Source of the DNA: Diaporthe sp. PMI_573 | Taxonomy: Eukaryota; Ascomycota; Sordariomycetes; Diaporthales; Diaporthaceae | Reading direction: 5' to 3' | Length of the DNA: 64,000 nucleotides | NCBI GenBank assembly: GCA_021399435.1 | Contig: JAJTUP010000011.1 | Span: forward strand, 1,302,001 to 1,366,000 | In this document: positions 45,845-58,490 of the stretch, in pieces | Layout of the letters: every line of letters begins with the position of its first letter | Position numbering within the stretch: the first letter of the stretch is position 1 | The notes under the pieces: generated by a model | The model's input: the letters and a program-made list of their open reading frames with translations, nothing else | What the model was told of the DNA's origin: nothing | Databases searched by the model: none | Program-made: the position numbers and the translations under genes

Positions 45845-47026
45845 GGCGGCGCGAGATGCAGGAAGGTCCCAAGCATTGTGATCCCCGGGGAGTGATTCGG
45901 TTGATCGTGACATATAGGAGAGTTGAATTCGAATTGCTGCTGTTCAATGATGTCTTTGGGATGGCGATATTACGGGTTGTACAGGTCGCACACGACTTGG
46001 GCGTTCGGAACGTCCATGCTGTCATCCAAGAAAGCTCCCACCCACATGTACCGAAAGCCGGAACTCGCTCGCCCTGGTCCGCTATAGCTATCCCATAAGA
46101 AGTTATGCTGCAGAGGGATTTCCCGCAGGAGACACTTCCAAGGGAGACATGGACAGAACTCTTTCCCGCCGAAGTTTATTTCGCTGTGCCAATGTGATCG
46201 TCAGCATCCGAGTGATCTTCAGCCGTCTCATCATGGTTCCCGTTCTCCATCAACTTCTCCCACCCCGCGTACTACCCTGGCCCATATATCAAGATAGCGC
46301 CCCTCCCGCGCCGAGGGTGGTGAGAGTCAGTACCTGCATTTCCTTGGCGGCTTCCTCGGCACCCGCGTATTCACTCAAACTGAGAGACATCTGAGTCAAT
46401 CAATCTCTACAGGTTTCTCGCGCCTGCGCAGGCTCGTCCTTTGAAACAGCACCGGGCAGCATCATCCGAACGCTACTCATGTTAGCGGCGGGGTGAGGGT
46501 GAGTGATCGGCACGAGAGGCAGGGACGCGGAGGATGAGTAAACTTCAAGTTGTCAACTCACTTAGGAGTCCACTTTGTAGACTTGGGAAGGGTCCGGCTG
46601 GGCGGTACCAATAGTGCCATTTACTAATTGCAAGGATCCAATATCTGGGCGCTTAATTCAGCCCAGTGATACATCACATGCATTGGTCATCAGCCCGAGG
46701 AACAGTTATGGACCCCACGACTCGGAAGCGAACCAGAATGACGTCGAGACATGACGCAGTGCTCAGGAAAGGTCGAGATATACAGTGAAATCCGGATGTG
46801 CATTAGCTTGGATATACGCTGCATAACGACACATTCGGTACAGACGGGTTTATGACCACTACCTGTGCCGACCACAACAAAGCTCTTCGGGACTTGGGGT
46901 TGAATCACGCCTCTTGAAAGTGATTTTCTAATCTTCTCAGGATATCCAGAGATTTCTGAAATGCGATTGGAGTGTTGAAAAATACTGCTCCGGTAGATAT
47001 TAGGGTATATTGCACAAGGAACTGTC
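45845..47026. other. Intergenic
   Basis: No gene supported between the two flanking loci. Confidence 0.45.
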
Positions 47027-48249
47027 TCAGACAGCCGACATATCCGGCTTCTTAATCTCGACCACTTCGTACTCCTTAGTTACCGTAATCATCCCCCTCG
47101 TTGACGACGATGAGCCGGCAGCCTTCCAGGTGCTTCTCCGCTGCGATGAAAATAAGGAAGGGAAGTTGTTCGACTTGAAAAACTCTGGCAAAATGGTTTG
47201 CAGTAATGGCCTCAGCGACGGGACAGAACCAGTAATGATGATGAAACCAGTCTCAACAACGGACCAGTTGTAGTAAGAGACAGAGGCGACTAGAAATTTC
47301 AATTGTATTAGTAAGAGTCTCACAGGAGAAGGGCTCAAGTAACTCACAAGTCACATCGATATCGTCCGCCAGGCCTCGAAGAGAGATAACCCTCACAATG
47401 CCGAAGGCGCAGGCGCTGTCACAAATGTCAGTGGGTCACTGGCGCTCGGTCTTGTAGCAACAAATAGGAACTTACATCAAGCCAGTGAGAAACAGCGCAC
47501 ACAGACAAGCCTTCTGTGCCGCCGGCATTTTTAGCCGCAGGAAATACGGAATGGGAGTGAGACAGATGACAAAGTCCGTCACGACGTTCACGATCCCCAA
47601 TGTGAGCACAACGGGCTCAAGCCCATAGCAGGTCCCTTGATCCGGGCCACCGAGCATCCAGCTGAACTGCACGGGCGAGCACTGGAAGATGACGAGGAAG
47701 GCCTGGCAGGTGCAGCAGAGGACGACGAGCCCGGCCGTGGCGAAGAGGAAGAGGCGGAGGTACTTCATGGGCTGGGGGAAGATGCGCAGGAGGGTGGCTA
47801 TGACGGAGACCTTGGCGAGGACGATGGAGGGCGAGAGCAGGATGAGGGCGAGGTAGTTTAGTTTCTGGACCCGGGTCGCGACTGCGAACTGATCGTCTTT
47901 CGTGGCGCCGGGTAGGTCCCATATGTGCCGGCCAAAGCCAACTGGCACAGCAGCGAGGTTCACGGCGCAGAAGGAGAAGAACCACAGGGCGGAAGCCATC
48001 ATGAGATCTATCGTGGAAGGAATGGTTAAAACAGGGGCCTGGAATCCGTTGAATCTTGCTCCACTTACAATCTTCAAGTAATAGCTTCCTCATCATTGAG
48101 TGTTTTGTGAAAGCTCTCAGTGACACAACTAGAGCGACGAGGCATATGAACAAGATGTTCACGGTCAACAAGGACCATGCCAGGCTGGTGTGGTCGGTGG
48201 TGCTGGCGGCCCCCAAGGCATCATGCCCCAGCGATTCGTGAACAAACAT
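47027..48249 (-). CDS. Rhodopsin-domain (fungal 7TM) integral membrane protein
   Basis: Four exons on the minus strand: 48249-48069, 48007-47476, 47415-47348 and 47289-47027. The introns of 61, 60 and 58 nt all keep frame, giving 347 residues. Membrane segments include WSLLTVNILFICLVALVVSL, MMASALWFFSFCAVNLAAV, VIATLLRIFPQPMKYLRLFL, VVLTLGIVNVVTDFVICLTP and YYNWSVVETGFIIITGSVPS. Family features of the fungal rhodopsin-like domain (PTH11-related but without CFEM) are LLRIFP, CSPVQFSW, the VTDFVICLTPIP helix, and ETGFIIITGSVPSLRPL. It is not a retinal-binding opsin; no Schiff-base lysine is apparent in the last helix. Likely plasma-membrane; role unknown, with sensing proposed for relatives. 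Start 48249 is preferred over a GTG-led extension. Confidence 0.83.
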
Positions 48250-49479
48250 ATTGGCGACACAACGAACAACAACATCCAGCTGAAGCAGTGAATGCTTGAG
48301 CAGACGAATTACCAAGGGTGCAATAACATAGTAGGTAAGAACAACCAACACGAACAGCCCGGGGGTGGCAGGCCCTATGGGTTTGGCCCAGAAACCCGGG
48401 CAGGCTTATATCTGGCGGCCGGCGCTGTCGAGGTGGGTGCACGTACGCACGGTTCGAACTCAAACTGGCAACATCTGATGAGTGATTGCCCAGCCGGTCT
48501 TGGGGGTGTGGGTGGGCTGGTGGGCCTGCATGTGCAGCAAGAACGCATGGACCGCGCTCGTTCATCACCAGGCATTTGCCGCGGCGGGCTGCAGTGCATT
48601 GTCAATATGCACAGTCAAGTGGAGAGAGTTCGAGCTCGAACAGAACTGATAGCCCGTGCTCCCTCCCACCCCTTCAGCCAGCCCACTCCGCGGATGGAGG
48701 GGCCGGGTCTCAAAGTGGTGAGAAATGTCCGCCGTTGCCCACTGTGATGATATTTGGTCAACCTTATCGCCCACTTTATCGGGCGGTCACCCGGGCAGGT
48801 GAGTCGCGGCTCGCGTAATATCCCGCTGCCCGGATTTCATTGAGGTTGGCTCCTGGGATCCTGACTCGGCTGCCAAAAAAGAGGTCAGCAGAGCGCCCTC
48901 GCCCACGGGGCTGGGTGACTGGCAGGGAAGAAATCACGGCGATCAGCCCATCGATTACGGATAGAGCAATCGTGGACCACCGCGTCCAGCGGCGAGGCAG
49001 TGACTTGGTGCATGGCACAATTATCGCCGTTCGTGTATTGCCGCGGTTCCCCACAGCTTGACCAGGCACTGCCGCCAGCTTATGGGGAAAAGGGGGCCCT
49101 GTGTCACAACTCATGTTTCGACATTCAACGGCTACACGTGAAGTCCACGTGGGCGCGACCTCCTGCCAGACGGCAAGAAGTGTTTCCGTTCAGCACTGTT
49201 TGTTGATGGCACCATCGCTGGGAGGGCGGGTTGCCTTGTGGGATGCGCCCGTCACGTTTATGTTTGAGCTGCAAGTGTGCACCTTTGGGTGGGTGACATG
49301 CATGTGGAAAGCACCGACGTTCGCATTACGTGCAGCAATATACAATTGATTTAGATTTTGACTTTGCGCAACAGCCCGGTGAGCCGAGACAGGGGCCATC
49401 CTTCCGGCGATCCCTGAGCCACCTCCACCAGCCGTCTGTGCTGCAAAGTTGCTCCTTGATACAATAATGAGACGATTCT
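48250..49479. other. Intergenic
   Basis: Promoter of the rhodopsin-domain gene and 3' side of the transporter gene. No other feature recognised. Confidence 0.45.
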
Positions 49480-51334
49480 CTACACATTCTCGGCGTGCTC
49501 GTCCCTGACCTTTGGATCAGTCGGCAAAACGCCGCCGTCGCTGCTCTGCTTCTCCTTCTCGACATCGCTCGGCGCCTCGTCCAGGCCGGCCTCCCTCCTG
49601 ATTCTGGCCATCTCCTCGGCCGAAGGCGGGACCCACTTGGCCGACTTGCGCGGGTTGACGTGCTCCAGGTACATGGTGTCGATCTCCTCCAGCGTCCTAC
49701 CCTGGCCCTCGATGACGAAGAAATACACCAGGATACCGCCGATGAGGTTGCAGCCGGCAAAGACGTAGCCAAGCGCAAAGTCGATGTCCTTGGTGATGAA
49801 CGGTGTGAAAAAGGCGATGAGGAAGTTCCAGGTCCAGTTGCTCGCCGTCGCCAGGGCCATTCCCTTCGCGCGGTACTTGGATGGGTAGATCTCTGCGATG
49901 AGTGTCCATACCATAGGTCCCCAGGTTGTGGCGTATCCCAGGATGAACAGACATGCCATGACGATGAGGGCGATGCCGGCCTCAGGAGTGTTGGCCGGCT
50001 CAGCGACGTCGAGGACGAAGTGGCCCACAGATGCAAACACCATGAAGAACACGAACATCCAGATGGAACCTGCCACGAGACACTTGCGTCGGCCATAGTG
50101 CTCGACGAGGTACAGGCCGATGAAAGTAACTCCAAAATTGATGCCATTCAGGATAAGTTGCGTCACGAAGGAAGAGATCTGCACCGAGTTGAAAATGGTC
50201 TGCCGAGCAAGTTAGTTCTGAGGTCACATTTAAGACGCCCGTCGTGCCCAAGCTGAGATGCACATACCGTTCCGTAGTAGAAGAAATAGTTAGCGCCGGT
50301 AAGCTGCTGGAACATCTGCAGCATGATTCCCAGAGCAATCCGGTAAGCCATGCGGGGCGCCTTAAACATATCGACCATGCCGGCAATAGGGCCCGTTCCC
50401 TTCTGCGCCATCTCAGCTCGGAACTTGTGCTCCAACTCCTCCATCTGTACAAAGATGGCATAATGGTTGTCCGGGGCGCCGTAGACGCGCTGCAATGTCT
50501 CCTTGGCCTCTGCAGTGCGCCCCAAGCGGTATACATAACGCGGCGTCTCCTTGAAGCCCCAGATGCCCACGCCAAGAATGAGGGTCCAGATCCAGCCCAG
50601 ACCGACGACGATACGCCACGAGCCAGAGCTGTCCCTCTGGTGCTCGTAGGTGCCGTAGTTGAAACACGCGGCGAGGAAGATACCCAGCGTGATGAACAGC
50701 TGGTATGTGCACACGAGGGCACCGCGAATCCATGGGGGTGCCGTCTCGGCCTGGAACATGGGCACCAGCAGGCTGAGCGCGCCGACGCCGAAGCCCGCGA
50801 CCAGCCGGCCAACCATGAACTGTTCCCATGAGGTGTTTGCCGCGACCTGGATGACGAACCCCACGGCGACGATGACGCTCCAGAAGCAGATCGACGGTCT
50901 CCGGCCGAACTTGTCTGCGATTGGGGCGGCGACGAGGGCGCCCACCAGGGTGCCGATGGACAGCAGGCCGACGATCAGTCCGGAGCGGACGGTGCTGAAC
51001 GCATACGTCCCGTCTGGCTGGGCCTCACCAAAGCGCTTCAAGAAATCGGGCATCTCTTGAAATCCCGAGATTTGTCCAGTGTCGTATCTGTGTTTTACTG
51101 TCAGCGACTGTGCGGGTGAAACATTCTCCATTAAGCTCGGGGGTCCTGGACTAGGCTTGCATACCCAAAGATCAGACCGCCCATAGAAACGAGGAGGCCC
51201 ATACAGAAACTGCGGCCTGTTACACGCTTTAGGGGGGTGTAGTCGAGATGAGCAAGCTCTCTTCGAGCATCAGTGCTCGTTTCGGAGTTGGGGTTGACAT
51301 GGTCGAAGGTGACCTTGTCGTTTAGGCTCAACAT
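49480..51334 (-). CDS. MFS sugar (hexose) transporter
   Basis: Three exons on the minus strand, 51334-51165, 51087-50268 and 50199-49480, with introns of 77 and 68 nt. Product 569 residues. Sugar-porter signatures appear in order: GLIFGYDTGQISG in TM1 (spans intron 1), DKFGRRPS after TM2, a KETPRYVYRLG element matching PESPRY after TM6, QQLTGANYFFYYGT in TM7 (spans intron 2), EHYGRRKC after TM8, and IAEIYPSKYRAKGMA after TM10. The cytoplasmic C-tail is charged. Twelve helices are expected at the plasma membrane, with proton-coupled or facilitated monosaccharide uptake. The QQLTGANYFFYYG stretch is typical of high-affinity glucose/monosaccharide transporters of filamentous fungi (recalled). 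Exact sugar and affinity cannot be told. Confidence 0.9.
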
Positions 51335-54300
51335 CTCGAGGACCGGGCTTCAAATGACGGGTTCGGGGTGCAGATCATGTGTGAGAAGAAAGAATAAACG
51401 GGTTGTGCACAATAGTTTCTCGAGGGCCGAGACGAGTGAGATATAATTAAGGTGCTATCAAGCAGGTCGTGGGAAGGGCCTGTGGACGTTTTATGATGGT
51501 CCGTATAGTTAAGGAAGGGCCGAATAAGAGCCAGTCTTGCGCAGTGTGAGTGCACAGTTAGGTTCAAACCATCTCCATAATTGATAGTCACTTCCCTCCA
51601 CGGGGTTGCAGGTGTGGATATATGGGGAAAGCAATGGGGAAGGTTCCAACAACAACTCCACCAAGGCAATGCTGCCCACGGGGTTTGGGAAAAAAAGAAA
51701 CTGTTGTGCTGCACGCAAACCCGGCACACCGTGACCTCTTTCGCACGCCCAGACGAACATGACATCGACACATCGGGAGGGCCGTTCCTTGGAGCGCAAT
51801 TCTTTTGTCATTTCTGACCATCTGACCTCGCAGGGGGCCGAGCTAGCTCGGCAGCGTCAACAACGACTCTGCTTGCGGCTCTGTGCGGCTCGAAGATCCA
51901 TCCTTGGCAGACGATGTGTCGCTGTGCGGCGGCAAGCTGCTGCAATAGCCGGATAGACCGGGCACGGGCACGGGCAACCAAACCCGACGACGTCATAGCC
52001 GCAAAGTGCATATTCAACGTCATTCGCCCTGCCGACGTGCACCATAGCACCGTAAGTCAAGTCAGGCAGGCCCAGTTTCAAAGACGACCCACTAGTAATG
52101 CAGACACGTCTCTTGGTTTATCCATTACGCAGCGTTGTTCCCTTCCCCAGCGCAGCCCCAGATTTGGGACCCCGAGATACAAAACTGGAGACGGAACCCA
52201 CCTGCCCAGCAAGATTCCAATTCGGCCCGTTTCCGCCCCGGAGAGGCAGGCAGAACTGGCAGACCGGACATGCAGGAAAGATCGTCAATATGACCTTCTC
52301 TTGCTGGCGAGGCCACCTCACAGTGCCACACCGAGGTGCCACCGAGATCGATCATTATCGCGATCTCGTGCCCACCCGGCAGCCCGGACAACAAGCACAT
52401 GGCTTGTCCCACAGCCGGCCTTTCTCCCGGCAAGATCGTGACTGAATGATAAAATGCTTGAATCCCGCCGTGGCTTCCGTGGATGCGTGCGGCCCACGGG
52501 CGGGCCTGCAAGTTTGTTCTACTGTGTAATCGTTTGTACCAGAGACCACTTTGTCAACAGCAGGGCGGTGTCTAGTTCGGACCGATTGGAGTACGAACCT
52601 TCTCCACGCGTTCTATCGGGCAAGTTCCACGATTTCTCATCGCTTACTCGACTTGATCAACACGTAGATAGACGGCATTGATAGTCGTCGATGCTTCGTT
52701 ACGCGACGAACTGGGTCTTGAGTTGGTCTACTAGGCACATTATCAGTAAACAAGAATTGTCGCAGTCGGTGCTCGATATCCCGAAGTCAAATGTTTTGTA
52801 CTTCAAATTCACAGCGACGATGCTCGTGAATTTCAACATAGGTGGAGCACACGGAGCTTCATGGCCGGGTCACTCGGATACCCTCGGGCCTGACAATCCA
52901 AACTCGACCATATCGTTCTGCATACCACGGACTTTCCACGGAGGTCGCAGAAACCTCCATAGGCTCCGAGCTACCCGGCCGCTAACATCCAAATGTCATC
53001 CACCTGAGCACTAAAGCAGCACTCTTCCATTGCTGTCCCCCAATACAGCTTGAACACGCAGCTAATGAAGGGCTGAGACGGACTGAAGGCCGGCCGATCG
53101 ACGACAAAGCAAAGCCGCTCCACGAATCCCCAGGGCCCGCCTCGAGGCCAAGAAGCTGGTTCAGATCATGACATGATTGTAGACAGGCCGGCAGGCTGAA
53201 GGTCGGGTGACTTGACTAAATGCTCTTCGCTGGCAATAATGCAATTGCGATGAGCGGCTGCTCCCAGATGCCATCTTCTGGGGCATTCAGATGTCTTCAC
53301 AAATATTTGCTAGACCCAGTGAGAGTATGCTGCAGGACCTTGTTGGCACAGCACAACCTTATCGAACATCATTCGCTCGGCGACGTGGTGCCGTGGATAT
53401 CTAGTGGGCGAAAGCTCAGCTCTTACCCGGGCCAGCAGAATCCTTCAGAGACTAGGAACTACGCCATGCAAGTACCAGGCTGAGTCAGTGAGGCCTGACG
53501 ACGATGTCTCAGCCTCAAGGCTATGAGGCTCAATCTGGCAGGCAATCCCCGCAGAGAAGGGCAAGGCCAGACTCCGTGGCTTGTCAGGCCTAGCAAGGCT
53601 GACCAATGAGTCCCGTGCAAAGCCTTTCCATCAAGGACCATGAGTTGTAGACATGGTGAGTAACATCGATGTATGTCTTATCTGCCAAATGACACATCTT
53701 GGACTACGAGAACAAATCAGGCACGATACTTCAGAGCTCCACCCCGCATTTGATCACTCTAAGAGATGTATACAGGCAACCATGCCGTCCCAAATAGGCC
53801 GAACGCATAGTGGTACCGAGACGACCGCCTGATCGACATTCTCCCAGAATTGCTCACTTCGTGTCAACAAATACTGTAGAGGAACTCGCACTGTTTCATT
53901 TCTGTCTGATCGTGGTGAGCGCCTTTCTTGAGCTGCTGCCCATACTCCATTTTCACATACCCAAATACGCTCCGAAGTGTGCAGGAATTGAAGAGACATG
54001 GGGGAATACGTAGTGAGCTATGAACCTTTTGAAATACAGCGGACTCGACATCATCCTCGTTACCCGTTACAGTGTTCGGAGAGGCGAACGACCTTCCTCT
54101 TCACTACGGGGATGACGATTGAACTCCCTTGACATCTCATTGCTGTCAAAACTGAGGGAACATGTTCCATTAAGATCACTTGCGCTACCATGAGCACTGC
54201 TAGGAAGACTCGCGAGCTGTGGCTCCCAGTACTCCAGAATATAGAACCAATGCCTACCAGCATCACGAGCCGCATTACACACGTGAATTTTCCTGCAGAC

Positions 54301-54755
54301 CCGACTCTAGGGGGGCTTTGCCCGCTTTTAAGGCAACGGACCCGTTGAATATGGGTTAAGAGGATTCTTTGGCATAATTAAAGGTATCACACGGTTGGGA
54401 GTTTGAGGGAATCTTTTGCCTACTTTAAGCGGACCTGGAAGCGTCCAGCCATTGATCCTTATGATTTCTTTGAACGATGGGATATTGTGTATTATTTGAT
54501 TGAATGTTGTATGTTCTGCCTTTCTGAAGTCGACTCTCAATATTGATCTCCACTAAACATCCCCTACATGTGAAGATTGCTTTAGTCACTGTGTGATTAT
54601 GCTTACCTCGATGAGCGAATACTGTAGGAAACCAGTGGGTATTATCGATGGGACACAATTTAGTAGCGAATTAGTAGACAATGATGGGTGGTCTAGGTTA
54701 CATGCACTTTAACTACTAGAATAGCTCGGAGCCCTATCAGAGCGCCATATAACAC
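51335..54755. other. Gene-poor region, 3.4 kb
   Basis: Begins with the presumed transporter promoter. Short frames on both strands show no domain features, and no repeat family was recognised. Confidence 0.45.
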
Positions 54756-55335
54756 ACCGACAATATGTTATAAATTTACAATAATTTTATATCCTAACCA
54801 AAACTAACTATAGTAAAACTATTCTATTTAGTACTCTTTTAATACTAACCTATAACTTAGTAAGTTGGTTTAAATATTATAAATATTTATAATAATATTA
54901 AACAACTACTTTTTAAACTATTAATTTATTTTGATTCTGTTTAAATTTTATTTTAATTACTTAAACAATCATTGTTTTATATATTCAGCACTTATCACTC
55001 CTCTATTCTTTTTAACTATTTATATGTTTATATTTCCCGCGTTGGTATATTTATAGAAATATTCAGTGAAATAGCTATAGAATATATTATAATTAGTTAG
55101 ACTGAAGATTAGTATTTAACTAGTTTATTACTTACGTACTTAGTAATTAATACTAAATATTTAAGATTTATTTTTAAAAATAGAATTCCTATAGTTATCT
55201 ATAGTATTAAATTATTTAATTAGTAAATACTAGGCTGGTTTTAGTTAAGCGCTAAAAAATACTTAATAAACTAACTAATTTAGGTAATTAAGTAGTTAGC
55301 ATGAGTAAACCCAAATACTAAACTAACTAACTGAA
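54756..55335. repeat. AT-rich, TpA-rich island (probable RIP relic)
   Basis: About 580 bp of strongly AT-rich sequence with abundant TA dinucleotides and very few CG or CA, flanked by sequence of ordinary composition on both sides. This is the signature of an old element mutated by repeat-induced point mutation. No residual open frame or terminal repeat identifies the source element. Confidence 0.65.
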
Positions 55336-58300
55336 TTTAACACACTGCGTGACACTGAGAGAAGCAGAATGTTACTCAACGCCGTTATGACTCATTAGAG
55401 AAGAGAATCGAGGGGCAAAACAGGTAAATTTAGACTGAGTCACACCTTACTGCAGCTTCGCTCTCCCCGCCTTTCGCACATACTTGGCTAGAACAATACC
55501 GTTGAAGCATATGCCTCCATGGTTCTCCGGCAGCTGGTACGATTATCGCGTACCTAGGTACAGTTGATCGATATAGTCCCTAGTATGTTCAACCTTGAGG
55601 ACTGGAGCTATGGGGTCAGGAGGCAGGAACGGATCATGCGAAATCAGCCCAGGCTGTGTAGTGGCTTATTTTGCTCTCACTCTATATTGATGATCCTGGT
55701 TCTATCATGCCTTTCAATTCATACATGATATGACCGTCTACACAGCACGAAAGATGGCTAAAGATATTCTTGGCCTGTTCTCAATATTCTGTACAAACAA
55801 GGAATGCTCTCATTATGCAAGAGCATGTGTATGCATCCTTAAAATCGTCTCAAGTACCATGATGTATCAGGTCAAGCTCAAGCGCTGCTATTGCTCCTGG
55901 TTTGAAAGAGCCTCTAAGTTGACCACAGGAACAGCTATGGTCTCAGCGCTAATCGCAAACGCGCGTTGGCTATGGAGAGTGTAATAGGATGTGACTGTGA
56001 CACTCTCCTACTGGTTGTGCTTCCTATAATGTTAGCACTCGAACCATTCCAGACAACTTGACTGTGAACTTCACGAGACATTTCACCACGGACACCTCAC
56101 ACAAAAACGCTAGGCGGTGGGAAAACCTAGTGCTTCCATATCCGGGTAGCTCTTCCGACCGTCGCCTTAGACCTTGACCACGCAGGCGAGAACAACAAGG
56201 CAGCCGGGGGAAATCGAGCTACGCTCGGAGTCACAGTACTTGTCAACGGGGACGATGATCAGTGCTCATATTGCCAGACAAAGCTTCATGTTAGTAGTGC
56301 AATGGTGCAAATGGTGACACCTAGGGGTAAGTAGCGAAAGGCGGCGTGGATTAGTGTGGGTCTAAACTCTATACAGACGACAGCGGGCTTCTTTGCTGCC
56401 TTTCCCGAGGTCTGCGCTTGGAATGTCATGGAAGGATGGCCCGTCTTGTGAGATGCTCCATCCAGGCGGTGATGCATTGTGTCTCCAAAACCGCAACGGA
56501 ATGCATGGTTAAGCCAATGGAATACAGAGATGGGCACCCGATGGGCAATATTGATGGACACTGAACAGCATATTGTGTGTTCTTTGCTGCCCATTCGAGT
56601 TTGAAGACATTGAACGCCCCGTAAGTATCCTGTTCGTCCGCCAATGTACGATTTTCCAGACATAACATGACTATCAGCGTCCCCAACAGGGAAACCCCAA
56701 TAAAACAACCAGTGATTGGCTTGCTTGGAGTTTACCTCCCTCTTCAAGTCGTCGATGTTTACACAACTACGTGCCACTTCAGTGCAGAGCTTGTCGGAGG
56801 GATGGTGACAGCCGAAGGCCGAGTGTGGCTACCCACGGTAACTTACATTCGAACAGCGTCCAAAGCCCAATGCTGATGTTGTCGAATACACCTCTCGATA
56901 GCTGCAATAATTTCTTGAGCAAGAAATCATCATGATTATCGCCAGCAAGCGACCCGAAATTGATGGGTTGTTGATGTCGGGATATTCAGCAACCATGACG
57001 GGATATTCTTGTTGTGGTGTCATTAATGCATTTTGCTGGGGTTGCTGGATTGTGGCTGGATTTTGAAGTCAAATAAAGGAAGTCGAGATTCCACTGAGGA
57101 TTTGTCAAAAGGATGCTTGTCTTTTTCGGTGAAGCTTGTTTGTTTATAACCAGTATAGGTAATTGCCCGATGGAAATCTCCGCTTGACTATTTTGAGGGC
57201 GGGGGCCAGAAATTATCGGCTAAAATTGAACTAAATATTCCCGAAGCAGCAGCGCGATTTTAAAGTTGATGTCTCACACATGTTAAAAAAAATCTGGGCC
57301 CTTGGCCAAGCCCCGAATCTCCCCCAATTTTCTTTTCCACCGATGCTCCGAGTTTACCGTATCACCGAATCGACGCGACATTCACACGAGAGCTGCAATC
57401 AGTCCATCGCAGCCATCTTTTGACGGCAAATTTCCCTAATCACGATTGAGCCCTGCTTATCCTTCTTTTCCCCCATGGATAAATTCAATTTACACATCAT
57501 TCAAACCGGCCATTTCACCTTTGCTTGGAATCGGCTAAGCCCTTCCCCTCGAACATTGAAATCAAACTGGACAACAACATTGAACTTATCTCTCTGGTGA
57601 AGTTGTGGTCGAGGCAGGAAGAAAAAAATCACAGGCCGATCGGACAGCACGGCAATATTTTGCTGTCCAAACCCGCAGAGCTGCATCCGCGTTGGCCGTT
57701 TCCTGGACGTCCTCAACTTGGGGTGAATAGAGCCAGGTCGAAATCAGTACAGTACCGGTAACCAGAGGGAGAAAACTTTACACGTTGAGGAACTTGAAAA
57801 GTGGGGCTAGTCCGGCGCCAGCGAAAAAAAGCATACCAGCAGCAGCCAGTCGCCCAGCCAGTCAATGTTTGGTCTTTCCTGTTCTGGGCCAAATAAGGAA
57901 GAAAGAAAGCACGACCCCGGCCTGAGCAGGTTTGACAGGGGGCAGAAAGCAACTTCCCGCCGGCATCGAGGGAAAACGGAGAAAGAAAAACTTTTTTCTT
58001 TTCTTTTCTTCTCAACACCCCCCTGACCGCCATCAAACAGCCACCACCATTCATCCTCATTTCATTCACCTCATGCCCTCCCACCTCCCCGCCCTAATTC
58101 AATTCCCTTGATCTCCATCAATCTTGCACCATCAATTTTGCAACCCCTCCAATTCACTTTACATATGCGTTTGCTGCTAGTCAATTCCTGTTTACTTTGA
58201 CCACTGCCTGCCGACTTCTTTACTAGCGCCAGGAGGAGAATTGATTAGGCCCAGAATTGGAATTCAAAAACAGCAACCTCAATCACCCGTCCATCCCCTT

Positions 58301-58490
58301 TCCCTGGTCCCTTCCCCTTTTTAGCGCAACTGAACTTGGCCACCCACTTTCTTCGCCCCGAACGTCAACTCCTGCCTCATTTGTGACTGGCACGAGGTTG
58401 GGCAGTGTCATCTTTGTTCCCCCTTGAGTGGTGGAATCAATTGTTTTTCTTCATCTGGCCGCGCCCACCGTCCAGCTTCGATTGACCAAC
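55336..58490. other. Gene-poor region and long leader of the next gene
   Basis: 55336-57250 shows no gene. From about 57300 to 58490 the plus strand is pyrimidine-rich with poly-T and TTTTC runs, typical of promoter and 5' leader of an expressed fungal gene. Confidence 0.45.

Noticed and set aside
47027..48249. Light-sensing opsin
   Set aside because: The protein belongs to the fungal rhodopsin-like domain family by its helices, but no retinal-binding lysine is evident in the last helix.
49495..50256. 253-codon plus-strand frame opposite the sugar transporter
   Set aside because: Antisense shadow; the minus strand carries all transporter motifs and splice sites.
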